Source of the DNA: Plantago ovata
Lineage: Eukaryota; Streptophyta; Magnoliopsida; Lamiales; Plantaginaceae
Length of the DNA: 64,000 nucleotides
Direction of reading: 5' to 3'
Assembly: GCA_028274465.1 (NCBI GenBank)
Contig: CM051457.1
Span: 109,305,982-109,369,981, forward strand
The notes beneath the pieces were generated by a model. That model searched no databases, had not been told where the DNA came from, and saw only the letters and a program-made list of their open reading frames with translations. The translations under genes were made by a program, and so were the position numbers. Of this stretch, positions 23,759-34,468 are shown piece after piece. Numbering within the stretch: the first letter of the stretch is position 1; each line of letters opens with the position of its first letter.

Positions 23759-24539
23759 GGTCTTATATTAGATGAATTTGATTTTTGATTTTAATATAAT
23801 GATAATTTTATAAAATTAATTTTATCTTTTTAAAGATATAATAAAAAATAATAAATTTAATTAAAAAGTTATGGGGTATAAATGTATATTCAAAATTACT
23901 ATTAATAATAAGTTATTTATAATTAAAATAATAACTTCGTACCAACATTGTTACATTATATTTTAGATTCAAATCTACTAGCCAACTCTGTTTATATTTT
24001 GTCCAAAAAAAATAATGTGATTACACATATTGATAAGAATATCTCCATGAAAATAAACCCTAACTTTTTTTTTCCAATTATATCACTCATAAAAAAAAAT
24101 AATAATAAAACATAAGAAATGATAGAAGAGTACAACGAAAAAGAGAATAACAAAGCTCTAGGCAACGTAAAATAACACCAACTTAGTAGTACTTCAACCT
24201 TAAATCCGATATCTTCTAATTCCTCCGCAAAATTTATAGTTTTAAATTTTATTTTTGTTGAATTTCCGATGTCCGGTTTAATCTCAAATTAATAATAACT
24301 CCTTATATTATGAAAGTATATTTCTTATATTTGTATCGTATAACTTTTAAAATTATTTTTTTTATAATCAATTATAATTAATTTGAGGTCAAACTGGAAA
24401 TAAAAAAGTAAAAAAAAAACAAAGGGTAAAACTATAAAGTTTTCGGGAGTAATTACGTACTCCTATTCAAAAACTAAATTTCTCAATTTGATTAAAGAGG
24501 CCATGTTGTTCATTGCCAATTAATCTTTAATTTAATTAG
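23759..24539. other. AT-rich intergenic stretch, nothing recognised
   Basis: Very AT-rich, with many short A and T runs. No coding signal, no clear terminal repeats. Confidence 0.6.
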
Positions 24540-24547
24540 AATAAAAG

Positions 24548-24842
24548 CAGGGCCGTCTCGAATATTTTAGAGTCTCTGTGCCAGATTTATATACGAGGTC
24601 TTAATAAAATAAAATTTTCTTAATGAATAATATTATTATTACTTTTATTCTTCTAATATGTTTTTTCTCCCACAATATTCCATTAATCGGGTCTTCCGCC
24701 TGATCATCTTTTACGTTTCTCGTCTTGGTATGTCCTACTCAAATTTATTTATTAGACTAATGGATAATAAATTGAGGGCCCAAAAAATCGGAAATCATGT
24801 TCGGTCGGACACACTGCACACCCTTAATTATAGACCGCCCTG
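24548..24842 (+). mobile_element. hAT-type MITE with 8-bp target site duplication
   Basis: Starts CAGGGCCGTC at 24548 and ends GACCGCCCTG at 24842, a terminal inverted repeat with one mismatch. It is flanked on both sides by AATAAAAG (24540-24547 and 24843-24850). An 8-bp duplication and CAGGG termini are the hAT signature. At 295 bp with no ORF it is a non-autonomous copy. Confidence 0.88.
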
Positions 24843-25504
24843 AATAAAAGTTGCGCATAATAATTAAGACAACGATGAAATTTTGACTATCTCTGGAACT
24901 TTGCCTCGTCATAATAGGCCTAGCCACGAGTCCAGGACATCATCTACTGTCACGCCTTGGTTCATAACTTGCTTCTTAAATATAGCATTTTGGACTATTC
25001 TTTAAATATAAGTAGTTTAACTTCTTTTTTAATATTATTTTACTATGTTTCATGTATTTTTTCTCAATTTTAATAGTATTAAAATTGCATATCGTTCTTT
25101 TTCTCACTGTCTCTTTCATATTTAAACAAGTAAAGTTACATAGATTTTACAACATTAATAATTAAAAGAATGAAATAATGGATATCAATCATTTCTTTAA
25201 TATGTGTGAAATATCTAAAACTAATATAATAAAAAATGGAGGGAGTATGACCGAACAATATACGAGTATAATTTTCCGTATATGATCAAGATCAAGGACC
25301 GAAAATTCCGATTGCCCTTGTTTGTTTATAAATTTGGGAATCATATTACTGATGCTTCAATGCCCGGTAACAGATATATTGTTTTTTCTCATATTTACAA
25401 AAATCTTGACTTTTACACCATGAATGAATGAATGACTATGTACATTAATTGTTTTGTGATGGAGTTAACAAAACACCACCAAAATTCATCCATCCATCTA
25501 TCTC

Positions 25505-25765
25505 GATTAATATTTTGTATTTCGTATTTGGTTTGAATTTTTTCAAGATTGTGCTTGACTGCGCCTGTTAATAAACTCCGAATAATTAATTGGCTTTCAA
25601 AACTAAATTGTGCTTGATTAAAACTTTTTGAAATTTCTAAAAGTGAATTCAGTATATCTTAATAACAAACCAATCTCCGTGTACTGATTTAGTAAGTAAA
25701 TGATGATATTAACTCTAAAATTTTAATTAGACAGTTGGTGGTGAAATGTTATATATTATTCCATC
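25505..25765 (+). repeat. mosaic of two duplicated pieces
   Basis: 25509-25650 is a diverged direct repeat of about 45565-45710 (landmarks GGTTTGAATTTTTTCAAG, GTTAATAAACTCCGAATA, ATTGGCTTTCAAAACTAA). 25655-25765 then matches about 6340-6455 of the left arm (CTTAATAACAAACCAAT to TATTCCATCAT). The second match stops exactly where the right inner inverted repeat begins. Confidence 0.8.
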
Positions 25766-25846
25766 ATGTGAACATTTTCAAATGTTGGAACAATATGTTC
25801 CAAATTGATAACTTTTAAGTATTATTTTATATCCTCTAAAAAAAAG

Positions 25847-25887
<41 letters not shown>

Positions 25888-26428
25888 CGGTGAGACTGTA
25901 TGACCCGGTGAGTGTACTTCAAGCACCGACTATGTGATTGGTCCAAAAACAAAATATGTGATTTATAAAGTTGATGTAGTTTCTGGTTTTACAATGGCTT
26001 ACTATCGGAAATTTTCTCTTCAATTTTTTATTACAAAAATTGAAGAGAAAATTCCTACAGTGTGTACGTGTATATAGGGTTCATGGGTTAATTAATCTTC
26101 AAACCTGAAGTTCTTACGTAATCAACATCTGTTTTTGATGAAGTGTTTGTCTTGTAGGATACCATTAACAAGTTTTTTTTAAAGATGCATTCGAGTTTGT
26201 TAGATAAACTAGCCAATTTGTTACTTTTCCTATGATTTTTTTTATTTACATTATTATTCATATCTTCTACCACTTTATTAGAACTAACTTTATCTTTGTG
26301 ATGTTCCAAGAAGAAAATTCTTCTATGCACCTGATTAAGTGAGTTTAAGTATTAATTTCGTGATCCAAAGTCAACCACATCACGTATTTCAAGTGATGCA
26401 TTATATAATTTTAACCCATATAATTTAA
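25766..26428 (-). repeat. inner inverted repeat, right copy
   Basis: Reverse complement of 11439-12056. It contains a longer (AT)n run (about 25849-25884) than the left copy. The 80-codon frame at 26088-26330 is a by-product of this repeat and not a gene. Confidence 0.9.
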
Positions 26429-26454
26429 GGCTATTTCTAGCGTTAGGACCCGGG

Positions 26455-26525
26455 CGTTTTTTCTTAATGTACGTCCAATATTTCTAAGTGTAGAATAGTC
26501 GTTCTACGCACAGAATATCATTACG
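26455..26525 (+). repeat. short inverted repeat, left end
   Basis: CTTAATGTACGTCCAATATT and the following GTAGAAT..GTTCTACGCACAGAATAT are matched in reverse complement at about 31515-31578. The pair flanks the MULE-like element and roughly 1 kb of other DNA, so it may be the TIR of an older element into which the MULE-like one inserted. Nothing else is recognised in 26526-27179. Confidence 0.7.
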
Positions 26526-27385
26526 GTTAATTATATTTGTAGAATTATATAAGAGTTTAACAATCACAACAGTAAATATAATCTCATATTTGTCTAATAA
26601 GATAAAAAAATTAACAAGGTATTAAATTATAATCGATTCATCATCCATCGACAACATATTAGCAAACCAAGACAGTCAGGCCAAGAACATTAAATTCCCA
26701 ATTTTACTGATTGAAATTTGGAAATTGAAGGGATCCTTGCACAGTTGCACTGGACCTTCGATCCACCATTCCGAATGTTAGTTTGATGTTTCTAATTAAC
26801 AAGGTAAAATAGCACCAATATAGAAATTAATTTGTTAATTTCTGTTGTTGTTGATTGGAATTGATTTGCTTTCATTCAAGGACATGTAATCATGCCCCAG
26901 GTTTTACTACCATTCCATTAAAAATTAATGTCTCTATGGAGGTCATTGGTATTCAAGAAGCCGCAATTTCACTAGACGAATCTGGCTAAAATAGATGTTG
27001 TAATATTTATTAAACTTTATGTTGTTCGTCGTGATTGGCAAAACATACGAGGAAAATCTATATGAGTTCAAAATCAAAATAATCAAGCCAAATACAAAAT
27101 CATCACGGAAAAACCGCGGTTGAAGTATTAAGAGTTGCTGAAATTTTGGAAACCAATATATCGTTCCCTTTAAATATTAAATATTGTGAGTGCGTCTCCT
27201 AGTAGATGGTCTCTAGTATAGACCAACTTATATAAATTATAAAACTACCCCAACTAAGAAGCTACAAAACAATGCAAAACTTTTCAAAATTTCGGGGGTC
27301 AAACTGTAATAAATGTAAATAATGATTCTTTTTGCAATAAACCATTCTATCTTCTCCATTCTTTCTTTTTCTTTCTCAGAAACAA

Positions 27386-27664
27386 TCACAGCGAATCCTT
27401 TCTTCTTTTTTCTTCTTCTTCTTCTCTCTCTTCCTTCTTCTTCTTCTTCTTCTTCTTCTTCTTCTCTTTCTTCTTTCTTCTTTTTTCTCCGGCGGTGGTG
27501 GGGTGGCGGAGGAGGCGGTTCTTGGAAGTGCACCAGGCGGAGTTGGTGGCGCACTGGAGGAGCTCGGCTTTGTCGGAGTTGGGGATGTGGAAGAGTGAGA
27601 AGAGGGAGACAAAGGCGAGTAAGGAGATGAAGAAGCAGCAGCGCATCAAGTATTTGCCTTCCAT
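27386..27664 (-). CDS. putative small secreted protein, C-terminus runs into a GAA microsatellite
   Basis: It starts MEGKYLMRCCFFISLLAF at 27664, with a hydrophobic segment (CFFISLLAFVSLFSLF) that looks like a signal peptide, then a short domain containing ATNSAWCTSKNRLL. A TATATAAA box lies about 80 bases upstream (near 27743 on the plus strand). From about residue 60 the frame enters a (GAA)n/(GAG)n tract giving a Lys/Glu run, so the natural C-terminus is probably lost or the gene fragment ends there. I do not recognise the family. It may be a captured gene fragment inside the MULE-like element. Confidence 0.35.
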   Translation of the reverse strand: MEGKYLMRCCFFISLLAFVSLFSLFHIPNSDKAELLQCATNSAWCTSKNRLLRHPTTAGEKRRKKKEKKKKKKKKKKEEREEEEEKRRKDSL

Positions 27665-27863
27665 TTTTTTGGTGTCCCCTGTTTTGGGATGTGTGTGAGG
27701 GAGTGAGTGTGTGGGCTGTGCAATCTGTGTTAATGGGCACTTTATATATAGTAGATATAGTTTGGAGAAAACGAAATTGTTCTCTGAAAAAAAAAAAAAA
27801 AAAAAGAGAAGGAAATTATTAAATTATTTGTTTGGTAATGGAGAACGGGGTTAGCTAGGTTGG

Positions 27864-28425
27864 TACGTTCAGAAAAAGTTCCCATGATCTCTGGCATATG
27901 TCCCATGATCTTAACAATACATCCCATGATCTCACATTTCGCGGTGCTCTGTTTTTTTATAGTCGTTTGCATCTAGGTTTTATATAGATTTGTGTTTGAA
28001 TCGACGTTGTTAAAGTTGTTTGCATCTAGATTTATGTAGGTATGTGTTTAGGACGAAGTTTGTTGGTGATAAATGTTAGATTTGGCATCTAAAAGTAGAT
28101 TTATGTAGATTTGATGATAAATTTACGTTCAGAAATATTTTCCATTATATCTGGCATATGTCCCATGATCTCAACAATACATCCCATGATATCACATTTA
28201 GCGGTGCTCTGTTTTTTTTTTTTTTATTTTTTTTATTTTTTATATAGTCGTTTGCATCTAAGTTTTATATAGATTTGTGTTTGAATCGACGTTGTTAAAG
28301 TTGTTTGCATCTAGATTTATGTAGGTATGTGTTTAGGTCGAAGTTTGTTGGTGATAAATGTTAGATTTGGCATCTAAAAGTAGATTTATGTAGATTTGAT
28401 GATAAATTTACGTTCAGAAATATTT
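27864..28425 (+). repeat. two tandem copies of a unit of about 270 bp
   Basis: Each copy starts ACGTTCAGAAA followed by CATGATCTCTGGCATATGTC and two more CATGAT units, then GCGGTGCTCTG, a T-run, and a section with GTTTGCATCTAGATTTATGT. The copies begin near 27864 and 28129; a third partial copy begins near 28411 and leads directly into the 21-bp array, so the array seems to have grown from the CATGAT units of this repeat. Confidence 0.85.
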
Positions 28426-28429
28426 CTCA

Positions 28430-30440
28430 TGATCTCTGGCATATGTCCCATGATCTCAACAATACATCCATGATTTCACTTTAACATTCCATGATATCAA
28501 AAACAAGAAGAAAAAAAAATTATATCAACTATATATCCCATGATTTCACTTTTACATGCCATGATTTCACTTTAACATCCTATGATTTCACTTTAACATC
28601 CCATGATCTCAAAAACGGGAAGAAAAAAAGTATTCAATTTTTACCATCATATCAACGATAAATCCAATGATTTGAGTTAAACATCCCATGATTTCACTTT
28701 AACATCCCATAATTTCAAAAACAGGAAGAAAAAAAATATTCAATTTTTTCCATCATATCAACTATATATCTCATGATTTGACTTTAACATCCCATGATTT
28801 CACTTTAACATCCCATGATCTCAAAAATAGGAAGAAAAAAAATCATATCAACTATATATCCCATGATTTCACTTTTACATGCCATGATTTGACTTTAACA
28901 TCCCATGATTTCACTTTAATATCCATGACCTCAAATACGGGAAGAAAAAAAGTATTCAATTTTTTCTATCATATCAACTATATATCCCATGATTTCACTT
29001 TAACATCCCATGATTTCACTTTAACATCCCATGATTTCAAAAACAGGAAGAAATAAAATCATATCAACTATATATCCCATGATTTCACTTTTACATGCCA
29101 TGATTTCACTTTAACATCCCATGATTTCAATTTAACATCCCATGATCTCAAAAACGGAAAAAAAAGGTATTCAATTTTTTCCATCATATCAACTATATAT
29201 CCCATGATTTCACTTTAACATCCCATGATTTCACTTTAACATCCCATGATTTCAAAAACAGGAAGAAATAAAATCATATCAACTATATATCCCATGATTT
29301 CACTTTTACATGTCATAATTTCACTTTAACATCCCATGATTTCAATTTAACATTCCATGATCTCAAAAACGGAAAGAAAAAAAGTATTCAATTTTTTCCA
29401 TCATATCAACTATATATCCCATGATTTCACTTTAACATCCCATGATTTCAAAAACAGGAAGAAATAAAATCATATCAACTATATCCCATGATTTCACTTT
29501 AACATCCCATGATCTCAAAAACGGGAAGAAGAAAAATCATATCAACAATATATCCCATAATTTCACTTTTACATGCCATGATTTGACTTTAACATCCCAT
29601 GATTTCACTTTACAATGATCTCAACCAAAATGGAGGGAGTATAATTTACAACAATTTCATTAATCAAAATAATTAGTAACTATATATCCCATGATTTCAC
29701 TTTAACATGTCATGATTTGACTTTAACATCCCATGATTTCAATTTAACATCCCATGATTTCACTTTAACATCTCATGGTCTAAAAAACGGGAATAAAAAA
29801 AGTATTCAAATTTTTTCCATCATATCAACTATATATCCCATGGTTTCACTTTAACATGCCATGATTTGACTTTAACATGTCATGATTTCAATTTAACATC
29901 CCATGGTCTAAAAAACGGGAATAAAAAAAGTGTTCAATTTTTTCCATCATATCAACTATATATCCCATGATTTCACCTTAACATCCCATGATCTCAAAAA
30001 CAAGAAGAAAAAAAGTATTCAATTTTTTCCATCATATCAACTATATATCCCATGATTTCACTTTAACATCCCATGATCTAAAAAACGGGAAGAAAAAAGT
30101 ATTCAATTTTTTCCATCATATCAACTATATATCCCATGATTTCACTTTAACATCCCATGATTTCAATTTAACATCCCATGATCTCAAAAACGGGAACAAA
30201 AAAAATATTCAATTTTTTCCATCGTATCAACTATATATCCATGATTTCACTTTAACATCCCATGATTTCACTTTAACATCCCATGATCTCAAAAACCGGA
30301 AGAAAAAAGTATTCAATTTTTTCTATCATATCAACTATATATCCCATGATTTCACTTTAACATCCCATGATTTCAGTTTAACATCCCATGATCTCAAATA
30401 CGGGAAGAAAAAATGTATTCAATTTTTTCCATCATATTAA
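28430..30440 (+). repeat. CATGAT 21-bp satellite-like array with higher-order units
   Basis: The basic unit is 21 bp: CCCATGATTTCA followed by CTTTAACAT or a variant. After one to three such units comes a longer spacer: CATGATCTCAAAAACGGGAA, GAAAAAAAGTATTCAATTTT, then a TTCCATCATATCAACTATAT block leading into the next CCCATGAT. The higher-order unit repeats more than fifteen times over about 2 kb. The core TGANNTCA is a dyad. Small frames on the plus strand (for example 28778-29056 and 29988-30440) are translations of the repeat and not genes. The same core repeat fills introns at 13.2-17.5 kb. Confidence 0.92.
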
Positions 30441-30454
30441 AGTAATATAATAAG

Positions 30455-30705
30455 CTACTAGTACTACTTAAAATTAGACTATTTAAAATAATTACAAACT
30501 ACTAGTACTACTAATACTACTTACTACTAATACCAAAAAAAATACTATTTACTACTACTACTATCACTACTACTAATTATTTGTCTTTCATAATTAGTAG
30601 TAGTAATTAGTGTAAGTCATCATCATCATCCCCATTTTGTTCCGTCATCATCAAAGGTCCCATCATAATTAGTTGTAGTAATTACTGGAAGTCAACATAT
30701 CATCA
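30455..30705 (+). repeat. ACT/TAG and ATC microsatellite-rich segment
   Basis: Runs of CTACTAGTACTACT and TACTACTACTACTA, then ATCATCATCATC repeated near 30619 and 30704. It separates the CATGAT array from the GC-rich exon-like piece. Confidence 0.8.
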
Positions 30706-30781
30706 TCATCCCCCATTTGCGGAGATACACAACGAAACCAATAGAATCTATCTAAACTAAACATAAGAATCAACAATAAAG

Positions 30782-31073
30782 ATGTCCATCACCGGTGAAA
30801 TCGAAGGCGAATCAGCGCCGTGGTGGTGGCCCTTGGCACCGGTTCGGTTTTGGTTGCCGGATCGGGTCCAATCAGCAATATGGCCGAGCTTCTCGCAGCG
30901 GGAGAAAGGTGCGAAGGGGACGGTGGCGGCGGTGGAATCTGGAGGGCCCCAGCCATCGGTGTTGAATCGAAGCTTACCATTTCTTCTTGTTGTCTAGCGA
31001 GTTGGAGATGATGATTCAGGTGAAGGTGAAGAAGAAGATAACGGAGCTGTGTGAAGTGAGAAACTAAACCCAA
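30782..31073 (-). other. GC-rich exon-like fragment (captured gene piece?)
   Basis: The base composition changes abruptly to GC-rich between about 30800 and 30980. Both strands are open here. The minus strand gives a Pro-rich start (MVSFDSTPMAGALQIPPPPP then GPDPATKTEPVPRA); the plus strand gives 71 codons from 30782. Neither is recognised. The location just inside the right terminus, with a purine-rich leader on the minus strand at 31075-31110, resembles the first exon of a captured gene. Confidence 0.4.
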
Positions 31074-31582
31074 AAACAGAGAAAAAGAGATAAAAGAAAG
31101 AAAAGTATCGATATATCTGTATCTGATAGATTTAGAAGAAAGAAAATGGTAATTTGCTAAAAGGACTTCTATTTGTAGTTTATTACATTTATACCACCGA
31201 ATTTTTTACTGATTATAAGATCTTGTTGGTAAATTGCATAATGGTACCGTCTATATTAAAGACCGTCTTTCCTGAGAATTTGCGAATATTGTTGAATCTC
31301 ACTCAATAAATTTGGGGATTTAGGGTTCTTAGCCATCTAGGTTTCTAATCGATGAGAGCAGTTTTATGTTTTAGGTTTGCTTGTTTTGATTTATTGTGTT
31401 TAAAGTTTTTTTTCTTTTTAATTTTAATTTTGTATTCTTGGACATATATGGGGTTTTATTTACAGTTATGCCACTATTATATTGTTATATAATTCTGCCA
31501 AATTTATTCAACATCGATGGATATTCTGTGCGTAGAACGCATATTCTACACTTAGAAATATTGGACGTATATTAAGAAACCC

Positions 31583-34408
31583 TCAATGCTGGTCTTCCTA
31601 ACACCACTTGGTAAGAAAACTCAATATCCACTACCAAAAATGGAACGTACTTGGTTACCCTTTGAGGTTTTTTACCTAAGGACACTTTTAGGTATATTCT
31701 TCCCAAAGGATAAATCTGATCTCCTCCAAAACCAACTAGCGAGCTTCCCACCTTTTCCATCTCCGTTAAATCGATTTTCATTCTCTTCAACGTCGTTAGC
31801 ATGATAACGTTAACTGAGCTCCCTGTATCAACGAGTACTTTCCTTACCGTGAAGGCCGCTATATCCGCTGAAATCACCAATGGGACATCTGGTTCTTCCG
31901 TTCCCCCTCTACAAGGATTCTTCCTTGGTATTTCGCTATCTTCAAAGATTATAGGGTCTCCTCTTGCTCCTTCTGCAGCAGGATCCCCATACGCATCAAC
32001 CCATTCTCTAAGGTATCCAGCCGTTGTTTCCCTTGCCTTCCTTGTATCTCCTCCAGCTGGTCCTCCTGAGATTGTGATTATCCCAAGACGAGGCAGATTG
32101 TCATCATCTTCTTCTTCCTCACATCGTCGATCTTTTGTTTTTCTTTGACAACTTCTCTCTCTGCTTCTTCTTCTTTCATCTTGGTGTTGCCTTCCTCCTC
32201 TATCTTCCTTCCTTCGTTCTTCCCTTTGTTTTTCTCTCCTGTTATGCCTTGATGGGTCATCCCTGAGTTGACAATTTTTCAAGTATCCTGCTCTAATCAG
32301 GTCCTCTATCTCGGTTTTCAGTTGCATGCAATCATCAGTGTCATGACCCCTTCCGTGATGAAAATTGCAATACATCTTTGAATCCCTAGTTCGGTCATTT
32401 GGGACTAATGGCTTTGGCCACTTTACACTCAGCTTCTGTTCCACAATAGATGCCAAGATGTCGGATCTTGGCCTGTTCAACGCTGTGTAATTGGCGTACC
32501 TTCTTGGAGGTGTCTTTTCCCTTTTGAAATATCCGGCATGGTTTTGCCCACCTCTTTGTTCCTGCTTTTGGCTTTTCTGTGTCGCGTTTTGCTTGACCGA
32601 CTCTTTATCTTTCTTGTACCCTGCTCTTATTTGTGCATTGTCACGGAAATCTTCTGATCTTTTGAAGCTGGTGCATAATTCATCAAAGTCTTCATCCGTC
32701 TCAAGGTTCTGGCCATTCATCGCTATCATATCGCGCAACCTTTGGTTAGTTGTATTTTCATACAAGAAGGTGGCTCTCTGCTTCACGCTGTGGGGTTCCA
32801 CCTCCATGGCTATCTCATTAAATCTCACAATGAAGTGTCGTACATTCTCTTGTGGATCTTGTATGGCTTTCTTGAGGTCGGTATACGGTTTTTTCACTTT
32901 CCTCATTCTGTCAAATTTATGAACAAACTCATTCTTGAGCTGCTCATAACTCTTTATTGATCCGTGCGCTAACCGTCCCCACCAATCCATAGCGTCGTTA
33001 AAGAGAGTGGTTGGAAACGTTAGAGCACACATGTTTTCATTGTGTCCATATGCTTCCATCCTACTCTCAAATCTGCTGATAAATCCATATGGACATGATT
33101 TTCCGTAATACTGCTCTAAGGATGGTATGGTCGTGTCAGGCCTCTTTTGCTCTTTTCGGATATCCAAACTTAGTGGGTTCTTGATTTGCACTTTGTCTTT
33201 TTCTTTAGTCGCAATTTGTTTGCTCAATGTCGTCATCTTCTTCATAAGTTCCCTATATTCCCTTGACAACTCTTCTTGTGTCCATGGTCTATCCTCTTCT
33301 TGAATTAACTGCTCTGTTCTCATCTGCTCATTCTGTGCCTGATCTCTCGACCTCTGAGCTGAAGTCAATATTGCATCTTGTGTGACAGTGGGCCTTATCA
33401 CGTTTACTCCCATTGAATGTGGCGTTCTCGCTTCTCCTTCCAAGGCCCCAGCCCTTCTTTGTAACACTTGTCTCAAATCATCCGGTCTCGAGGATTCCCC
33501 GACTCGGTCATTCGTCGTCGTCGTTTCCCACGAAAAAGTTAGCCTATCTTGAACTGGTCTGCTCGTGTTGACTACCATATCCAGGTTCAATGGTTGCGTT
33601 GGAACTGGAGGATTAACATGACGGATGTTAATTTGTGAAGTTGCGATTGGGAGGGTAGGATTAACATGACGGATGTTAATTTGTGAAGTTGCAATCGGGA
33701 CAGTAGGGTTAACATGACGGATGTTACCTTGTGTTGTTGCTGGCTCCATCAAGCTCGCTGGCACTCCCTCTGTGCCTCCCAACTCAAACTGGAATAAGTC
33801 ATGAAGACGGCTTAATTGCTCGTTTGATATTCCAAAAAGTGCATTGTTATCCAACACATGGCCATTTGGTAACACAAAATTCCTCTCTCGTGTCTGAGGG
33901 TTTAGCGCTGGTGTGGAAATTGTTGCAACTCCCCTAGCTGAACTTGGAAAAAACGGTGGTGCTTGAGGATTCAACGCTTGCATTCCCTGCGTGGCTCTAT
34001 CAGGTGCCATCTCTTCCACTCCTACAGCTGGCTCATTCTGTCTGTCTACTATTGGCGCAACGTTTCTCGCCAAATCCTCCTGTGCAGCATGTCTTCGGGC
34101 ATCTTCTAGTTGCCTCAATTCCTCTTGAGCTACTCTTTACGATGTTCCAAGTTAGTTACTTCTGCCCTTTGTAGTGCCAACCTTCTCTCTCTCTCTTGTT
34201 CGTTGACTGCTGAGTGAGTTGTTGAATGACTCGCTGTTCCTCCTTCATGGTACGAATTTACCTCATCTACATTTACATTTCTATTGACTCCACCAGTACC
34301 TCTTCCTCTACCTCTCGCTCCTCTTCCTCTTGCTGGGGGTCTACCCCTTCCTCTGGCTGATAAACTATTAGTGCTTCTTTTCCGAGTTGCATAGTTATGC
34401 CCTACCAT
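31583..34408 (-). pseudogene. gag-protease polyprotein of gypsy element 2 (frameshifted, truncated)
   Basis: It starts MVGHNYATRKRSTNSL at 34408 with an Arg/Gly-rich RGRGRPPARGRG stretch. After a one-base frame change near 34130 it is open for 848 codons. The gag core contains FPTTLFNDAMDWWGRL and YEQLKNEFVHKFD; the zinc-knuckle-like segment reads MYCNFHHGRGHDTDDC, typical of Tat/Athila-type gag; the aspartic protease site is KVLVDTGSSVNVI. It ends artificially at VVLGRPALRVS. Three near-identical units with NIRHVNPT lie near 33600-33725. Known role: particle formation and polyprotein cleavage. Confidence 0.9.
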
Positions 34409-34447
34409 CTCTCGTCCAGTGGAGTCCTGGTAACCTTTTAGTAACGG

Positions 34448-34466
34448 TTCCCACAGACGGCGCCAA
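34448..34466 (-). other. primer binding site
   Basis: On the minus strand TTTTGGCGCCGTCTGTGGGA directly follows the LTR end. TGGCGCCG fits the 3' end of tRNA-Asp, the usual primer of plant gypsy Tat/Athila elements. Confidence 0.75.
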
Positions 34467-34468
34467 AA

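Larger units (their letters stand above)
27189..31284 (-). mobile_element. MULE-like non-autonomous element with CATGAT array (Pack-type candidate)
   Basis: The left end reads AGTGCGTCTCCTAGTAGATG with GGTCTCTAGTATAGACC; the right end, reverse complemented, reads TCTCAGGAAAGACGGTCTTT with AATATAGAC. This is a diverged terminal inverted repeat. Flanks AATATTGTG (27180-27188) and AATATTGTT (31285-31293) fit a 9-bp Mutator-type target duplication with one mismatch. The right terminus is shared with 18328-18386, next to the Ulp1-like gene. Inside are a small gene-like ORF (27386-27664), two tandem copies of a unit of about 270 bp, a 2-kb 21-bp repeat array, ACT-rich microsatellite DNA and a GC-rich exon-like piece. 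No transposase was seen. Confidence 0.65.

Noticed and set aside
26088..26330. 80-codon minus-strand frame with many Asn and Lys.
   Set aside because: Lies within the inner inverted repeat; the left copy does not keep the frame.
11439..26428. Calling the inner inverted repeats the TIRs of one 15-kb MULE.
   Set aside because: The outer bases lack a TIR-like terminus and the flanks show no 9-bp duplication, while 18328-18386 offers a better terminus for the Ulp1-bearing element.
27322..27740. Several overlapping frames on both strands rich in Ser/Phe or Lys/Glu (other than 27386-27664).
   Set aside because: Products of the TTC/GAA microsatellite.
28778..30440. Plus-strand frames of 92 and 150 codons with repeated HDFTLTSHD motifs.
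   Set aside because: They are the translation of the 21-bp array; the unit length is a multiple of three, so open frames arise automatically. No start context, no homologue in mind.
28430..30440. Possible CRISPR array because of the regular repeats.
   Set aside because: Repeats are shorter than CRISPR repeats, spacers are themselves repeated, and the genome is a plant.
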